Below are positions 45,454-58,310 of a stretch of 64,000 nucleotides of DNA, piece by piece. A program made the translations under genes and the position numbers. The notes below the pieces were generated by a model. That model saw nothing but the letters and a program-made list of their open reading frames with translations, made no database searches and was not told the DNA's origin. This stretch comes from Usnea hakonensis (taxonomy: Eukaryota; Ascomycota; Lecanoromycetes; Lecanorales; Parmeliaceae), in the NCBI GenBank assembly GCA_013423325.1, contig BLJB01000107.1, positions 41,599 to 105,598 of the forward strand. The letters are read 5' to 3'. The stretch's first letter is position 1, and every line of letters begins with the position of its first letter.

Positions 45454-47550
45454 TCACCTCCCCTCCAACCTCTCCACCTCCTCCCTCCCCATCCTCATCC
45501 CCATCGCCATCTCCCTCCTCAACCGCCTCTCCTCCGCATCCACCGCCCCCACATTCTCCTGCTCAAAATCCCTCCGATACCTCGGTCGAGCAGACGGCAT
45601 CCGGGTCGGCGTACCGAAAGCTTGCCAACTGGCCAACCTCTCAGTTTGCAACGTCGAGCCCCGAGGCCGAGCGGGGGCGGTGTTGAAAGGGTTGTGGGTG
45701 GCCAAGGAAGGCCGTTGGTTGCGCGAGAGCTCGGCGGGCGTTTGAGGCTGTGTGGATGGGGAGAGATTGTCGTTGTAGACGGGGATTTGGGCGTGGGAGC
45801 GGGGGACGGGGGAGATGGAGTAGGAAGATAGGCGAGGTGGGGGAGTGTGTGGGGAGACTGATGAGGAAGGAACGGTGGAGTTCAGGGACATGTTTCGAGG
45901 GGTGGCGGAGAATGGCGGCGGGAGCGATAGCTGTGGGGAGTGATTCCGACGAGCGCTTCTAGGGACGAAAACTTCGGCGAAAGGGCTGAATTCCCGGCGA
46001 GATGGACTTGTATGAATGGTGCCCGCTTGACCGTGGGAGGAGGCATTTCGAACGTGATGGGAACCCATGCTGCTGAGGGACCGGTAACTGCGGATTTCGA
46101 CAGATTCTGGATAGGGTTCAGAGGGCGAAGACCACTCGTAGGTCCTTCGAGCTTCATGATTTGAGTCACCAGTGGCGTGTCCTCCGTGCTCGGGGGTGCC
46201 GGCTGGGGACGCACCAGCTGGGGGATGGTTCCGAGCTGGCAAGATCGGAGGCGGAGTCGAAACCATGTTCTGCATCGACGAGTACGAGACAGTGAGTGAG
46301 GGTACAGCGGCCAAGTCATTTTGGAACGACGAAGGCCCATCAAGCTGTGGCGGGATGGACACATCGAGATCTTCCGAGGGCATGAAAGGGTAGCTCTCGC
46401 TGCGAGGCTTGTATCTCTTACGACGCCTGGGAGGAATCGCTAGAAGTTCTTGGGAGGCAGGCATCTCAGTGTCCGCTGTCGTTTCCCGACCCTTATGTGG
46501 AGAGCTTGACATTGCAGCTTGAGAGATGTACAAAGAAGATCGCGGAAGACCGCTTGCGTGTCGTGGAACATCCCCAGACTCTCTTGGCGGAGTCGATCTT
46601 GGTAACACATATCGATTGCTGGCCCTATTGGATTGTCTAGACTCGCTACCCTCTGCATCGCTTCTGCCGCTCTCGCATGTTTCTAGGTTGGTGGAAATTG
46701 TCCGCCTGTCACCGCGACTACCGTACAATCCATCATGGAGATCTCCTCCGGCGCTACTATCAGATGAATCCGATCTGCTTCTATCGTGACTCCGTAGAGA
46801 CTGGTAACGGTCATGAGAACCTCTGTCGGCGAGATACTGGGGTTCTGACGCGCCATCCAAGCTTGGCGTTACCTTCCGACGGAAGAAATTAAAATTATTG
46901 AGCGACAGTCGACGCTTTGCGTTTGCAGTCGTGACCGCCGTGTCCAACGGCAACTTTTGCTCCTTGTCTGTCTCGTTTGGATCAATATTGGAGTCAATTC
47001 TGCTTGAATCAAGCGAATCTCGAGGGGACGAAATTTGCCATTGAAAACGAGCGTCTGTCTCGGTATCACGAATAGGCGATTGTAGGTCGTCGCTACAGAA
47101 GGATCCATTGTTTTCATCATGGTACCAATCAGTATCTCCGTCCTCGATTGAGGCTCGAGAGGAATGATTCTTTTCAAAGAAGTCATCTGAGGGCTCTATC
47201 AACGTCGCGTTACCTGTAGACGTCGCCTGTGTTCTGGTGGGAGTTCCGGCGTTGGCGAGCACTCTGTCCCAGAAAGATCTCGAGTCTTGAGGGACCGGTT
47301 TGTCAGATATTATTGAGTCTTCGTGCTTGTTGGTGGTCCCTGTTGTTCTGGCTACTGAATGTAAGGGCAAAGGATAGGAAGAACACTGAGCGGGGACGTC
47401 ATGTTGCGTCTTATCAGGACTCTTTGTCCATTTACTCACATTGGTCGGTGGTTCAAGAGCACGCAAGCTTTGACGTTGATTGTGACGGTCTATGTGCCAG
47501 GTTAGATCTCTAGCATCCAGCCTCAGCTGGGTTGGATTGAGACGCAGCAT
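45454..47550 (-). CDS. Large Ser/Pro/Arg-rich protein of unknown function
   Basis: The single-exon frame gives 698 aa from MLRLNPTQLRLDARDLTWHIDRH; a Met eight codons upstream (47574) is an alternative. The N-terminal 25 residues look ordered and conserved-like. The rest is predicted disordered: Ser/Arg-rich (YRSLSSMGSHHVRN, LPRSTPPRES), Pro-rich stretches (PPPILPARNHPPAGAS) and a basic C-terminal helix (RRLRREMAMGMRMGREEVERLEGR). There are no recognisable domains. Such fungal proteins often act as regulatory or cortical scaffolds. It is divergent from the AGC kinase gene with an 878-bp shared upstream region. Confidence 0.75.
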   Translation of the reverse strand: MLRLNPTQLRLDARDLTWHIDRHNQRQSLRALEPPTNVSKWTKSPDKTQHDVPAQCSSYPLPLHSVARTTGTTNKHEDSIISDKPVPQDSRSFWDRVLANAGTPTRTQATSTGNATLIEPSDDFFEKNHSSRASIEDGDTDWYHDENNGSFCSDDLQSPIRDTETDARFQWQISSPRDSLDSSRIDSNIDPNETDKEQKLPLDTAVTTANAKRRLSLNNFNFFRRKVTPSLDGASEPQYLADRGSHDRYQSLRSHDRSRSDSSDSSAGGDLHDGLYGSRGDRRTISTNLETCESGRSDAEGSESRQSNRASNRYVLPRSTPPRESGDVPRHASGLPRSSLYISQAAMSSSPHKGRETTADTEMPASQELLAIPPRRRKRYKPRSESYPFMPSEDLDVSIPPQLDGPSSFQNDLAAVPSLTVSYSSMQNMVSTPPPILPARNHPPAGASPAGTPEHGGHATGDSNHEARRTYEWSSPSEPYPESVEIRSYRSLSSMGSHHVRNASSHGQAGTIHTSPSRREFSPFAEVFVPRSARRNHSPQLSLPPPFSATPRNMSLNSTVPSSSVSPHTPPPRLSSYSISPVPRSHAQIPVYNDNLSPSTQPQTPAELSRNQRPSLATHNPFNTAPARPRGSTLQTERLASWQAFGTPTRMPSARPRYRRDFEQENVGAVDAEERRLRREMAMGMRMGREEVERLEGR

Positions 47551-48428
47551 TTTGACAATTTGATGACATGGCAACAGAAAGAAAGGTCAGATAGAGAATG
47601 AGCAGAGAAATGTAGGAATCTGACCCACGTAATCATTGCAATTGCCAATGACGAGTACAGGCTTCTTGCAAAGCAGGAGCTACCTACTTCAGGCAATATG
47701 GGGGGAAAAGGACAAAGCACCACCATGATCATCGCGCTTGAGATACAATGGAAGATACATGCAGTCATAGCCATGCGGTGGTCAAGGTAATTGGGGGAGA
47801 ATCCCACGAATGGCTGTGATTGAAGTACTGTAAAGGATTCTATGTTGCGCAAACACGATAGCTCCAGCTCAGAACGTTCCAAATGAGACCAGAGCATGGT
47901 CTCAACGAACCAAGATGAAGCAAATCGGTGAAAATAAAGGCATTTTCTTACCAAGCTCTGGCTTATGTGCGTGGCTTTCAAGACGACAATAAGGTACCTG
48001 TTGTAAGACGAAGAACAAAGGGCAACATTATATAATGCCGGATTGCGACGCGCCAAGGCATGGCAGCCACACTGCCACGCAATATTATGTCTGCCTATGA
48101 GTATGACTTCCTCCTCTTGATGTATTCGTAGCAATTTGGAAGAGATAATGAATGTGTTATGATTTACATTCTGAAGCTCAATACAAGATAGGTAAAGTTC
48201 CAAAAAATAGAGCATATGGTGATCGACAGTAAAAGAGATTTGCCTTTATTTTGAACCATCAAAATAGGCAAGCCTCGGGTATCAATACTAACGCCTATCA
48301 ATTGGCCAGAATACTCAGGAACATCGGCCGCTCGCTCACTAGGTATACAGGCGGGTTCCGCGGGTTCACAAGACCTCTACTAAACGCCGAATTATTCCTT
48401 GTCACATTGTGCAGCAGGACCAAACACC
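47551..48428. promoter_or_regulatory. Divergent promoter region, Ser-rich gene and AGC kinase
   Basis: The 878-bp stretch separates two outward-reading genes. ORFs inside it (for example a 230-codon minus frame overlapping the Ser-rich gene start) have no supporting features. Confidence 0.4.
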
Positions 48429-51147
48429 ATGGACGGCAACCTGAGCCTTGCTCAGTCTCTTGGAGGTCTGCGGATCGCGAACCCGGACGACCCATCATCC
48501 TCTTCGCCCTCACAAAGTCTAGACCGCGAATCTTCCATGTCACCGCTGTCTGCGTCTCGTCCCGCTACGGAAAATGGAGGGCAGGGCAGCCATCCTCTTT
48601 CCCCTCCTTCGCTACCGGACAATTGCTTCCGGTCAGCATCGCCGTTAGGATTCAATCCAAGAGCTTTTTCTACAAATACGACATTCGCTGAACCGCAACC
48701 CGCACGAGTTGGGTCGCCTCTCACTTCCGCAACTACAGATACAACACATAACGGGCAACGGCATGCCAGTCACCAATCCATACCCCTCACTCATCAAGAT
48801 CAACAACATGCTCAGTTCCCCCAGCAGCCGACGATGATCCCCTTGAGTCATCAGAATCCAACCTCAAACCCACGTCCACTATCTTCTATGTATACCACGC
48901 CTCCTCCGGTACCAATTGGGAACCAGCTATTAAGGGATGAATCATCTCGGCAGCGCGAGGAGGTTTCGCGTGTGTTAGCCCCGGGAATGCCGCAAAGAAG
49001 CAGCTCAAGAGCTGCACCGACGGCATTACAGGCCGGAGTGCCAACAAGAGAAGGAAGCCACAGAGAACGATCTTATAGACAAAGTCAGTTATACAATGGT
49101 AACGGAGGTTTGCCGCCCAGGAAAAGCTCAAAAGGCATAGGTAGTGGGCAGGTTGGCAGCTCCCCTGCGCCTGGCCCATCGCCCGCTGCTGGGTCACCGT
49201 ACGGAATAGAAGGAGGGCCTATCCAAAGCAGCGAAGAATGGCAAGAAAAGGGAGCGGCAGTAGGAGTACGTCAAGAAATAGATGCCAATGGCAGACCTGT
49301 GATAAGACATGTGAAGAAGGGAGTAAAGGATTTCCTGTTTGGGCGAACGCTTGGCGAAGGTTCCTACAGTACGGTTATGGCGGCCACAGATCGGCAGACA
49401 GGCAAGGAGTACGCCATCAAGGTGCTCAACAAGCGGCATATCATCAAGGAAAAGAAGGTCAAATACGTAAATATCGAGAGGGACACCCTGAACCGGTTGA
49501 CCGATCATCCTGGAGTTGTACGGCTCTATTATACATTTCAAGATGAAGAATCTTTGTACTTCGTGCTGGACCTTGCGAGCAGTGGGGAGCTTTTGGGTGC
49601 TCTGAAGCGAATGACCACCTTTGACGAGGAATGCACAAGATTTTACGGCGCTGAAATACTGGACACAATTGATTATATGCATGCACGAGGGGTAATTCAC
49701 CGCGATTTGAAGCCTGAAAATGTCTTGCTGGATGATGAGATGCATGTCAAAATTACAGACTTTGGTACGGCTAAGATACTAGACGTCCCTAAACGTCCGC
49801 CAAAAGATGCCGGTGATACTGGAGCGGGGAACCCTTTGGATGGCGCTGAGGACAACAAAGCAAATTCGTTTGTTGGAACTGCAGAGTATGTGAGCCCTGA
49901 GTTGCTCACGGATAAAAAGGCTTGCAAGTCCAGTGACCTATGGGCATTTGGTTGCATCATATATCAGCTTCTAGCAGGTCGGCCACCGTTCAAAGCTGGT
50001 AACGAGTATTTGACCTTTCAAAAAATCGTTGCGCTGGAGTATCAGTTCCCTACGGGCTTTCCAGAGGTAGCAAAGGATCTTGTCGAACGACTGCTTGTCC
50101 TGGATCCTGCGAGTCGCCTGTCGATTGAGCATATCAAGAATCACGAATTCTTCGACGGTGTGAATTGGGGTCGTGGGCTCTGGAGGCAGAAGGCACCAAG
50201 GCTGAAAAGCTTCGTTCCAGCGATAGCAGAACCGAGGAAGCTCAACGGCCAAGTAAACAAAAATGTGAACGGTACTAGCTTCCCGCCAAGTATTGCGCCC
50301 TCGCACAGTACCTCAGCAACCCGATTTGAAGGAGCCAGTAGTAGTGTGCCGAGACCTAGCCCGAGGGTCATCACCGAGGTTCCGCCACCAAGCCAGCTTG
50401 ATATTGAATGGTCGCCTGTATTGACGAAAAACAACGAGCGAATCCTGAAGCTTGGTAACCTCCTGGTAAACACCACTCCGGCCCCGCACAGCCCTTCTGG
50501 AAAAAATGGTAGTCAAAATGGCGAGACAGATTCACCCAAGAAGTTCTCGAGGTTTTTTGGTAGTAATACACCGAAAAAAAGGCAAAGATTGGTAATGATA
50601 ACATCGAGCGCTCGGATCATCATCGTCGCCGCTGGCGGGGAAGATAAAAAGTCAAAGATTGAGATACCGCTACTTATCTCGGGCTGTTCCTGGAGAAGGC
50701 TTCAAGATCCAAAAGGCTTGACGTACTGGTGCGTCGATACAGTAAGTGCTTTCGACTGCCACTATACGCAGCCCTTTGTACTAAACAGAGTTACAGCATG
50801 ACAAGCACTTCAGCTTTGAAGATCCTAAAGCCTCGTCGTCTGACGGCTCTGCGACTTCAGCATGTGCCCAGGAATGGCTTGACAGCATTGAGACTGCCAG
50901 AGAGATTGCATTCTCTCAAAGCTTGTCAAATTCTTACACCGGAGACGATGCCCTCAAGGATCTCCAATCAGGTCCACATACATTCTCTCGCGGACTCGAC
51001 CTAGATTCTCCAGGGCCTTTGGAGAACGGATCCGGTCGCCATACACTCCAAAAGAGCCAGCCCAGCAACGAAGACTCTTTTCATGGCATCGGACGGAAGC
51101 GCTTCAGCAAAAGGCAGTCCAAAAATGGACTGGCCGCAGTCTTCTAG
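48429..51147 (+). CDS. PDK1-type AGC serine/threonine kinase (Pkh-like) with C-terminal PH domain
   Basis: The protein has 887 aa from exons 48429-50741 and 50797-51147 (55-bp intron, donor GTAAGT). The N-terminal 290 residues are Ser/Pro/Gln-rich. The kinase domain spans about 300-580: glycine loop LGEGSYSTV, YAIKVLNK, catalytic loop IHRDLKPEN, ITDFGTAKIL, activation loop SFVGTAEYVSPELL and SSDLWAFGCIIYQLL. A PH-like domain follows at about 670-790 (RILKLGNLLVN ... KKRQRLVMITSSARIIIV ... YWCVDT ... EWLDSIETAREIA). This matches fungal Pkh1/Pkh2/Ksg1, the sphingolipid-responsive upstream kinases of other AGC kinases acting at the plasma membrane. Every catalytic residue is present. Confidence 0.92.
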
Positions 51148-51762
51148 TAAAATCCCCCCTTATGACAGCGGAATCATGCGATCTACCAGAAAAGCAAGTC
51201 ACGAATCTATTTAGCCATCCTTAGATGCCCCATCTTACCTTTGCTACCCTTCTCATGTTTGAATTGTTTCCTTGCCGCCACGGCGGCATTCAAGGATACG
51301 TCTACGCAGCGCGTGCAACTTGCACGATGGAGTTAGGGAGGAATGGGTGGAAATTTTGGTGCAACGGTGCCCGTGGGACTCATGGGCGGTTTTCGAGGTA
51401 TCTCAGACCACGCTGTCTACCCGTTGATCTGTATCCAATTGCGGGCCGAAAGAAAGAAACGAGGCATCCAAGCAATCATCATCTTGAGAGCGAGAATTTT
51501 TACACACTCAACTATACTGATGCATAGCAGAGAGGCCTCATCTGTATCTAGTCAACGAGTTCAGGCCATGCGTCTCCCCATATTTTTGGAATAAGCTCAA
51601 TTGAGTGATTCCCTGCATTTGTCTACGTCATAGTTTGTTTCACTCCCTTCAATCTCGAACCTTCAATTGTACTCTACTTTCGAGCTTCCTTTCGTGATCT
51701 CGATATTACCCTTCAGCGCATCTCTCATACATCTCACCATTACACGCACTGACCAATATATC

Positions 51763-52939
51763 ATGGCGTCCACTGTCAAGCCTCCCCCACTATTGAACAT
51801 TCCAGACTCCAACTCTACTGTGAACGTCCATATCATCAATAGTACCTCGCACATCCAAGGCATTGCGTTCTCCATATTCATGACGCCTCCCTACAAAGGT
51901 CTCGATTGCCTGGATTGCCCCGCTTTCTCCTTTCTCATTGAACACCAGTCGTCTGGGCGTAAGATTCTCTTCGATCTCGGGGTACGGAAGGACTGGGAAA
52001 ACTTACCAGCGACCACGAAACAGCACATCAAAAATATCGGCGGGACAGTAACAATTGAGAAAGGGGTTGCAGAAATATTGCTGGAAGGTGGGGTGGCTCC
52101 CAAAGACATTGAAGCCATCATTTGGAGGTGGGAAGCTCAGACGACAATCCTAGCCTGAAGTTTACAGTGGCTGATCTTTTGATAGTCATCACCACTGGGA
52201 TCATACTGGCGACCCTTCGACATTCCCTATCTCCACAGACCTCATCGTGGGCCCTGGCTTCAAGGAATCCTTTGTACCAGGCTATCCTGAAAATCCCGAA
52301 TCCCCAGTCTCAACAAGCGCCTATGAGGGCCGAAACTTCCGCGAGATATCCTTTGCAGAGTCAAAGCTGGTCCTGGGCCGATGCGACGCTGTCGACTTCT
52401 TCGGCGATGGGAGCTTCTACCTTCTTGATACTCCAGGACATGCAGTTGGGCATATGTGCGGATTAGCACGCACCACTGCTTCGCCGGACGCAACCTTCAT
52501 TCTCCTTGGCGGCGATTGCGCGCACCATGGAGGCGAATTTCGTCCCACACAGTATCTACCTCTTCCAGAATCCCTTTCACCATCTCCTATCCCGAGGACA
52601 CATCCAGGTGTCTGCCCAGGCGCTCTTTTCGCGGATATCCATCGCCTGGGGCCCTCGTCGTCATCCTTTACAGAGCCATTTCTATTGGTCAAAGAGGGCG
52701 CAGCGCATGATATCCAAGCTGCCAGAGACAGTGTGGCGAAGTTGGGGGAATTCGATGCGCATGAGAATATCCTGACGATGATAGCACACGATGATACTAT
52801 GATTACTATCGTGGGCACGTTTCCGCATACTTTGGCAAATGATTGGAAGAGAAAAGGGTGGAGGGAGAAGGGTTTGTGGAAATTCTTGGGGGATCTTGGG
52901 AAAGCTGTGGAGGCGAAAGAGAGTGGGATTGGGCGGTGA
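51763..52939 (+). CDS. Metallo-beta-lactamase-fold hydrolase, AhlD/AttM lactonase-like
   Basis: The protein has 372 aa from exons 51763-52127 and 52186-52939. The 58-bp intron sits exactly in front of the metal site: splicing yields AIIWSHHHWDHTGDP, the HxHxDH signature. Further ligands are GHAVGH (His), GGDCAHHGGEF (Asp) and TMIAHDD (His), so a dinuclear zinc centre is complete. An in-frame Met 32 codons upstream is possible. Bacterial relatives open homoserine-lactone rings; fungal members are mostly uncharacterised. Lactone or ester hydrolysis is the safest prediction. It precedes the ABC transporter gene on the same strand by 540 bp. Confidence 0.87.
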
Positions 52940-53477
52940 GGTGGCTAGCTGACTGCGAAAGGACTGTCATACGGATGTGGATGTGATAGAAGACATGAAT
53001 ATGTCATCGCGGGGATAACGTTGAGGAAACCTTGTTATTAATTCGCACTACACACGACTTACCTTAGGTACAAGTAAGTGTACGTAGGTACCTTACTGTA
53101 GTTGCTTGACTCATGCCGCGGCTTTTAGCCATAGATCCTATGAGTCATTGAGTCATATTTCGGCACCATCGGCAACAACGGATCTAAGCTTATCGCCCTA
53201 GGGGTCCCCCCCCCAACAAAAAGGTGTAAACCTCGTACATCTAACCACCAAGTCAAAGTATTATGACGTTCTAGGCTGAAGGTGTGATTGATTTCTAATG
53301 TCATGACTCCTTTTATTTTTCCGACAGATTTGGTCCGACAAATTTGGTGGAGAAATCCACATGAGGAAGCTGTATTCATCAATTGGTCTTCCCTTTGTTG
53401 TCTATATAAACAAACGATTTATCAATTGCCCTTCATTCTGCCTGCATATTTCGCTCAATTGACTCCTCATTCTCAGA
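52940..53477. promoter_or_regulatory. Upstream region of the ABC transporter gene
   Basis: The stretch carries a dense TACCTTAGGTACAAG ... GTAGGTACCTTACTG motif cluster at 53055-53100 and a TATATAAAC box at 53401-53409, about 70 bp before the ATG. Confidence 0.45.
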
Positions 53478-56400
53478 ATGTTTGGCCAGCAGCCTGGCGA
53501 GCTCTTTCATTTGCGCGCTCAATCCAGTAGTGAGTCCTTTCAACCTAAGACTTATTGTGCCGTTTGATTGAAAGCTGACTTCGCCTGATCGCCCACAGCG
53601 CCAGATGTAAACCTTCACAACATTGCCCCGCCAGACCGAATTCATGAGCAAAGGGGCTATATCAATGACGAGGATGCAATTGAAGATTCTGCGGCTCAAT
53701 CAGGTGCCACATCCACCGCTGTCCCGAGCGCCGAGGACTCTTCGACCCCCGAAGGAACATGGGGCGAGAGGGATGTTGGAGGGCCGGTCAGTCACCGGAT
53801 AGCAATGGAGGATTACGAGGCCATGCGACGTGAACTCTCTCATTTGACACAAACAAGGTCCAAATCTAGTGCAAGGAACGAGGAGGGAGGCCTTGTGCGC
53901 ACTCGCACAGGCCTCAGTAGGCGAGCAGAGCGTCCTTCTCACCAACGTACACGTTCCTCGGGAAAATCAAAAGCGTTCACCGATGATGAGGACCTAGAAG
54001 CTGGCGATGCACAAGCAATGGCAGAGAAAGAGGAGGAATTCGAACTAGGACCGTTTTTGAAGGAGGGCCATTTCGAGAGACATACCGATGCTGGTGAATC
54101 GACCAAGAAAGTAGGTGTGGTGTTCAAGAATTTGACCGTCAAAGGTGCTGGGAGCACCGCCAACTATACAAAAACCTTGCCGGATGCGATACTTGGGACC
54201 TTTGGACCGGATTTGTACCGACTTGTATCCCGTTTCATACCTGCTCTGAGCTTCAATAAAAATCAGCATTTAAGGACTCTCATCAATGACTACACTGGCA
54301 TTGTCCGCGACGGCGAGATGATGCTAGTGCTTGGTCGTCCTGGGTCAGGTTGCACTACTTTCCTGAAAGCTGTTGCAAATAAGCGGGATGGCTACGCTTC
54401 AATAACAGGAGACGTCTCGTATGGGGGCATCCCGGCCAAGGAACAACACGCGAACTATAGGGGCGAAGTCAACTACAATCCAGAAGACGACCAACATCTC
54501 CCATCTCTCAATGTCTGGCAAACGTTGAAGTTCTCGCTTCTGAACAAGACCAAGAAGCGTGAAAAGGGCGAGATAGCTATAATAGTTGATGCGCTGATGA
54601 AGATGTTTGGCATCAGTCATACTGCTAAAACGCTGGTTGGGAACGAAATGGTTCCAGGCGTCTCGGGAGGTGAAAGAAAGCGAGTCTCTATTGCAGAAAC
54701 ACTAGCTACGAAATCAACCGTCGTATGCTGGGATAATTCGACTCGCGGGTTGGATGCGTCCACCGCTTTGGATTATGCGAACTCTCTACGCATCATGACC
54801 GATGTCAGCAACCGTACAACACTTGTCACGCTTTACCAGGCTGGAGAGCAGATCTACGAATTGATGGACAAGGTTCTGGTCATCGATCAAGGTCGGATGG
54901 TCTTCCAAGGCCCTGCAAATGAAGCTAAACAGTATTTTCTCGACCTTGGTCTCTATTGCCCGGAGCGCGAAACGACTGCGGATTTCCTGACCTCCGTGAC
55001 TGATCCAGCTCAAAGAGTATTCCGTGAAGGGTATGAAGCACAGGCTCCGAAGACCGCGGAAGACTTTGAGAGGGCCTTTAGAAACAGTGCAAATTACAAA
55101 AAAGTCCTAGCAGACGTTGAGGAATATGAACAGTACCTGAATCGTACAGACTTCGTACAAGCGAGGGAATTCAAACAAAGCGTCAAGCAGCAGCAGTCGA
55201 AGTATGTGTCGCCAAAGTCGAGCTTCACCGTGAGTCTTTGGCGCCAGATACTGGCTTGTACTCAGCGAGAGTTCTGGCTCGTCTGGGGTGACAAACCTAC
55301 CATCTATACCAAGTTCTTCATCATCGTCTCTAATGCACTCATTGTGGCCTCTCTCTTCTATGGTCAACCGTTAAACACCGAGGGTGCTTTCCCGCGGGGA
55401 GGCACAGCCTTCTTCTCCATTCTATTCCTTGGCTGGCTCCAACTCTCGGAGTTGATGAAGGCTGTCACTGGTAGAGTGGTCATTGACCGCCATCACACAT
55501 ACGCCTTCCACAGACCTTCCGCCGTGGTTCTGGCCCGAGTGTTAGCCGACTTCCCTCTTATTCTCACACAAGTCATACCGTTCACCATCATCATGTACTT
55601 TTTGACTGGCCTGGATGTCATCGCTTCGAAATACTTCATCTACCTTCTGTTCGTCTACACCACGACTATTTGCATCACTGCCCTCTACCGGATGTTTGCG
55701 GCATTGTCACCAACGATCGATGATGCCGTCAGGTTTTCTGGTGTCGCCCTTAACCTCCTCATCATCTACACTGGCTACGTAATACCGAAACCCGTGCTTA
55801 TAAAGTCCAAGATCTGGTTCGGTTGGCTTTATTACGTAAATTCAATTTCCTATTCTTTTGAGGGTGTCCTCTCGAACGAATTCGGAGATCGGACGATGCC
55901 CTGCGCAGCAGAAATGCTTGTGCCTCAAGGTCCTGGAATTCTCCCACAGTATCAAGGATGTGCCATTAGTGGAGCCAGTTTGGGAAGCACTAGTGTCTCA
56001 GGCTCTGCGTATATTGGTACTACCTACGAATACACGCGTTCGCATCTGTGGCGCAACTTCGGCGTAATCATCGCTTTTACAGTGCTTTATATCCTGATCA
56101 CCGTCTTGGGAACAGAGTTATTCTCGTTCGTCGGGAGTGGTGGGGGTGCTTTGATCTTCAAGAAAGGCTCCAAAGCGCTCGCACAAGCCACCTCAAGCGC
56201 AGCGGACTCTGAGAAGGGCGGCGATGCCGGAGATAGTAGTGCTTCGAGCGGTCAACTTCAGATGAGCAGTCAGGAAAATGACGCAACCCCAAAGGTCTCG
56301 CAAAACGAAAGCGTCTTTACTTGGACTGATGTTGAATTTAGCGTGCCATACGAGGGAGGACAGCGTAAGTTACTTAACCGGATAAGTGGATACGCTAAAC

Positions 56401-58310
56401 CTGGAGTCATGGTCGCCCTGATGGGCGCATCTGGTGCCGGGAAGACTACACTATTAAATAGTCTGTCCCAACGTCAGAGAATTGGTGTCGTGAGTGGAGA
56501 GATGCTTGTCGACGGCCGGAAACTCGGCACTGAATTTCAGCGAGTCACTGGCTATGTCGAACAACAGGACCTTCACGACAAGACTGCTACTATTCGAGAA
56601 GCCATTGAATTCTCCGCCATCTTGCGTCAGGAACGACATGTGTCTCGCGCAGAAAAAATCGCTTACGTTGATGAGATTATAGATCTGCTTGAGTTGCGGG
56701 AGTTGTCTGATGCTTTAATCCTGTCCTTGGGTGTTGAACAGAGAAAACGTGTCACTATTGCGGTCGAGCTGGCTGCGAAACCTTCACTCCTCTTCCTTGA
56801 CGAGCCCACATCAGGTCTTGACAGCCAGTCTGCTTACTCTATCGTGCGGTTCCTCAAGAAGCTTGCGGGAGCTGGGCATGGGATTATATGTACGATCCAT
56901 CAGCCATCCTCAATTCTTATCCAACAATTCGACATGATTCTCGCGCTAAACCCTGGAGGAAATGCCTTCTACTTTGGTCCTGTTGGCGACAACGGCTCTG
57001 CTGTTAACAAGTACTTTGCCGACCGGGGAGTCTATTGCCCACCACAGAAGAATGTTGCCGAATTTATCCTTGAGACTGCAGCTAAAGGCGGCAAGAGGGC
57101 GGATGGGAAACGCCTAAATTGGAATGAGGAATGGAGGAATTCCCAAGAACACAAGAGCGTCCTCGTTGAGATCCAGCGCGTCAACCAGGAGCGAGAGAAG
57201 ATCCCGCCCAAAGCCGCCGATACACAACATGAATATGCCTCCCCAGTTTGGCTTCAGATCACTACTTTAACTCGCAGAATGTTTACGCAACATTGGCGCG
57301 ATCCCTCCTATCTCTATGGCAAACTCTTCGTTGCTGTCATAATTGGAGTCTTCAATGGTTTCACCTTCTGGCAACTGGGGAATACAGTGCAAGATATGCA
57401 GAATCGCATGTTCACGGCTTTCTTGATTATACTCATTCCGCCGACTGTCGTCAACACTGTCGTGCCCAAGTTCTACATGAATATGGCGCTGTGGCAAGCG
57501 AGAGAGAACCCTAGTAGGATATACAATTGGGTGGCCTTTTCCACGGCCTCTGTCGTGACGGAGATCCCCATCTCAATTGTCTCGGCAATCATCTATTGGA
57601 TCATCTGGTACTACGCCACCGGTCTCCCAACTGACAGCAGCACAGCGGGCTACGTCTTCTGGATGACGATGCTCTTCTTCCTCTTCCAAGCCAGCTGGGG
57701 CCAATGGATCTGCGCCTTCGCCCCTAGCTTCACGGTCATATCCAACGTCCTGCCCTTCTTCTTCGTCATGTTCAGTCTCTTCAACGGCGTCGTGCGCCCC
57801 TACACTCAGCTCCCAGTCTTCTGGCACTACTGGATGTACTGGGCCAATCCTAGTACCTACTGGATCGGCGGCGTCATGGCGGCGACGCTCCGCGACATAC
57901 CGGTCCGGTGCGCGTCGACCGAAGTTGCCAGTTTCAACCCCCCGCCTGGCATGACTTGTGGACAGTATGCGCAGCCGTATGTCAGTAGCGTTGGCAAGGG
58001 CTACATTACGAACCCGAACGCGACGAGCGATTGTGGGTATTGCCAGTATGCAAACGGCGTGGAGTACATGGCTGGCTTGAATGTCTCACCGAGCGACAAG
58101 TGGAAATACCTGCCTATTTTCCTGGCGTTTGTCATTAGCAATTGGGCGCTCGTCTACTTTTTCATCTACACTGTTCGAGTGAGGGGGTGGGGGTTCGGGT
58201 TCGGGTATTTGTTCGGTGGGTTGGGCAAGGTTGTTGGGGGTGTGAAGGCGGGGGTTGGAAAGATTTTTGGGGGAGGGAAGAAGGGGAAAGATTCCCAGGC
58301 GGTGAAGTAG
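53478..58310 (+). CDS. Full-size PDR-type ABC transporter (ABCG subfamily)
   Basis: The protein has 1587 aa: exon 1 (53478-53529, MFGQQPGELFHLRAQSS) spliced by a 69-bp intron to exon 2 (53599-58310). The layout is (NBD-TMD)x2. NBD1 has the PDR-typical degenerate Walker A GRPGSGCTT, a normal VSGGERKRVS signature and NSTRGLDAST. TMD1 lies at about 585-865. NBD2 has GASGAGKTTLLN (canonical), the degenerate signature LSLGVEQRKRV and FLDEPTSGLDSQ. TMD2 lies at about 1235-1550 with a Cys-rich external loop (CGQYAQPYV, CGYCQY). The C-terminus is Gly/Lys-rich. It pumps hydrophobic compounds such as drugs, azoles or plant defence chemicals across the plasma membrane. It is 25 kb from the polyketide genes, so a cluster export role is not supported by position. 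Confidence 0.95.

Noticed and set aside
47523..48215. 230-codon minus-strand ORF
   Set aside because: It overlaps the start of the Ser-rich gene in another frame and lies in the divergent promoter; Cys/Ser-rich random-like composition.
53478..58310. Non-canonical Walker A in NBD1 and signature in NBD2 of the ABC transporter as signs of decay
   Set aside because: Cys in place of Lys in NBD1 and the altered NBD2 signature are normal for functional PDR transporters.
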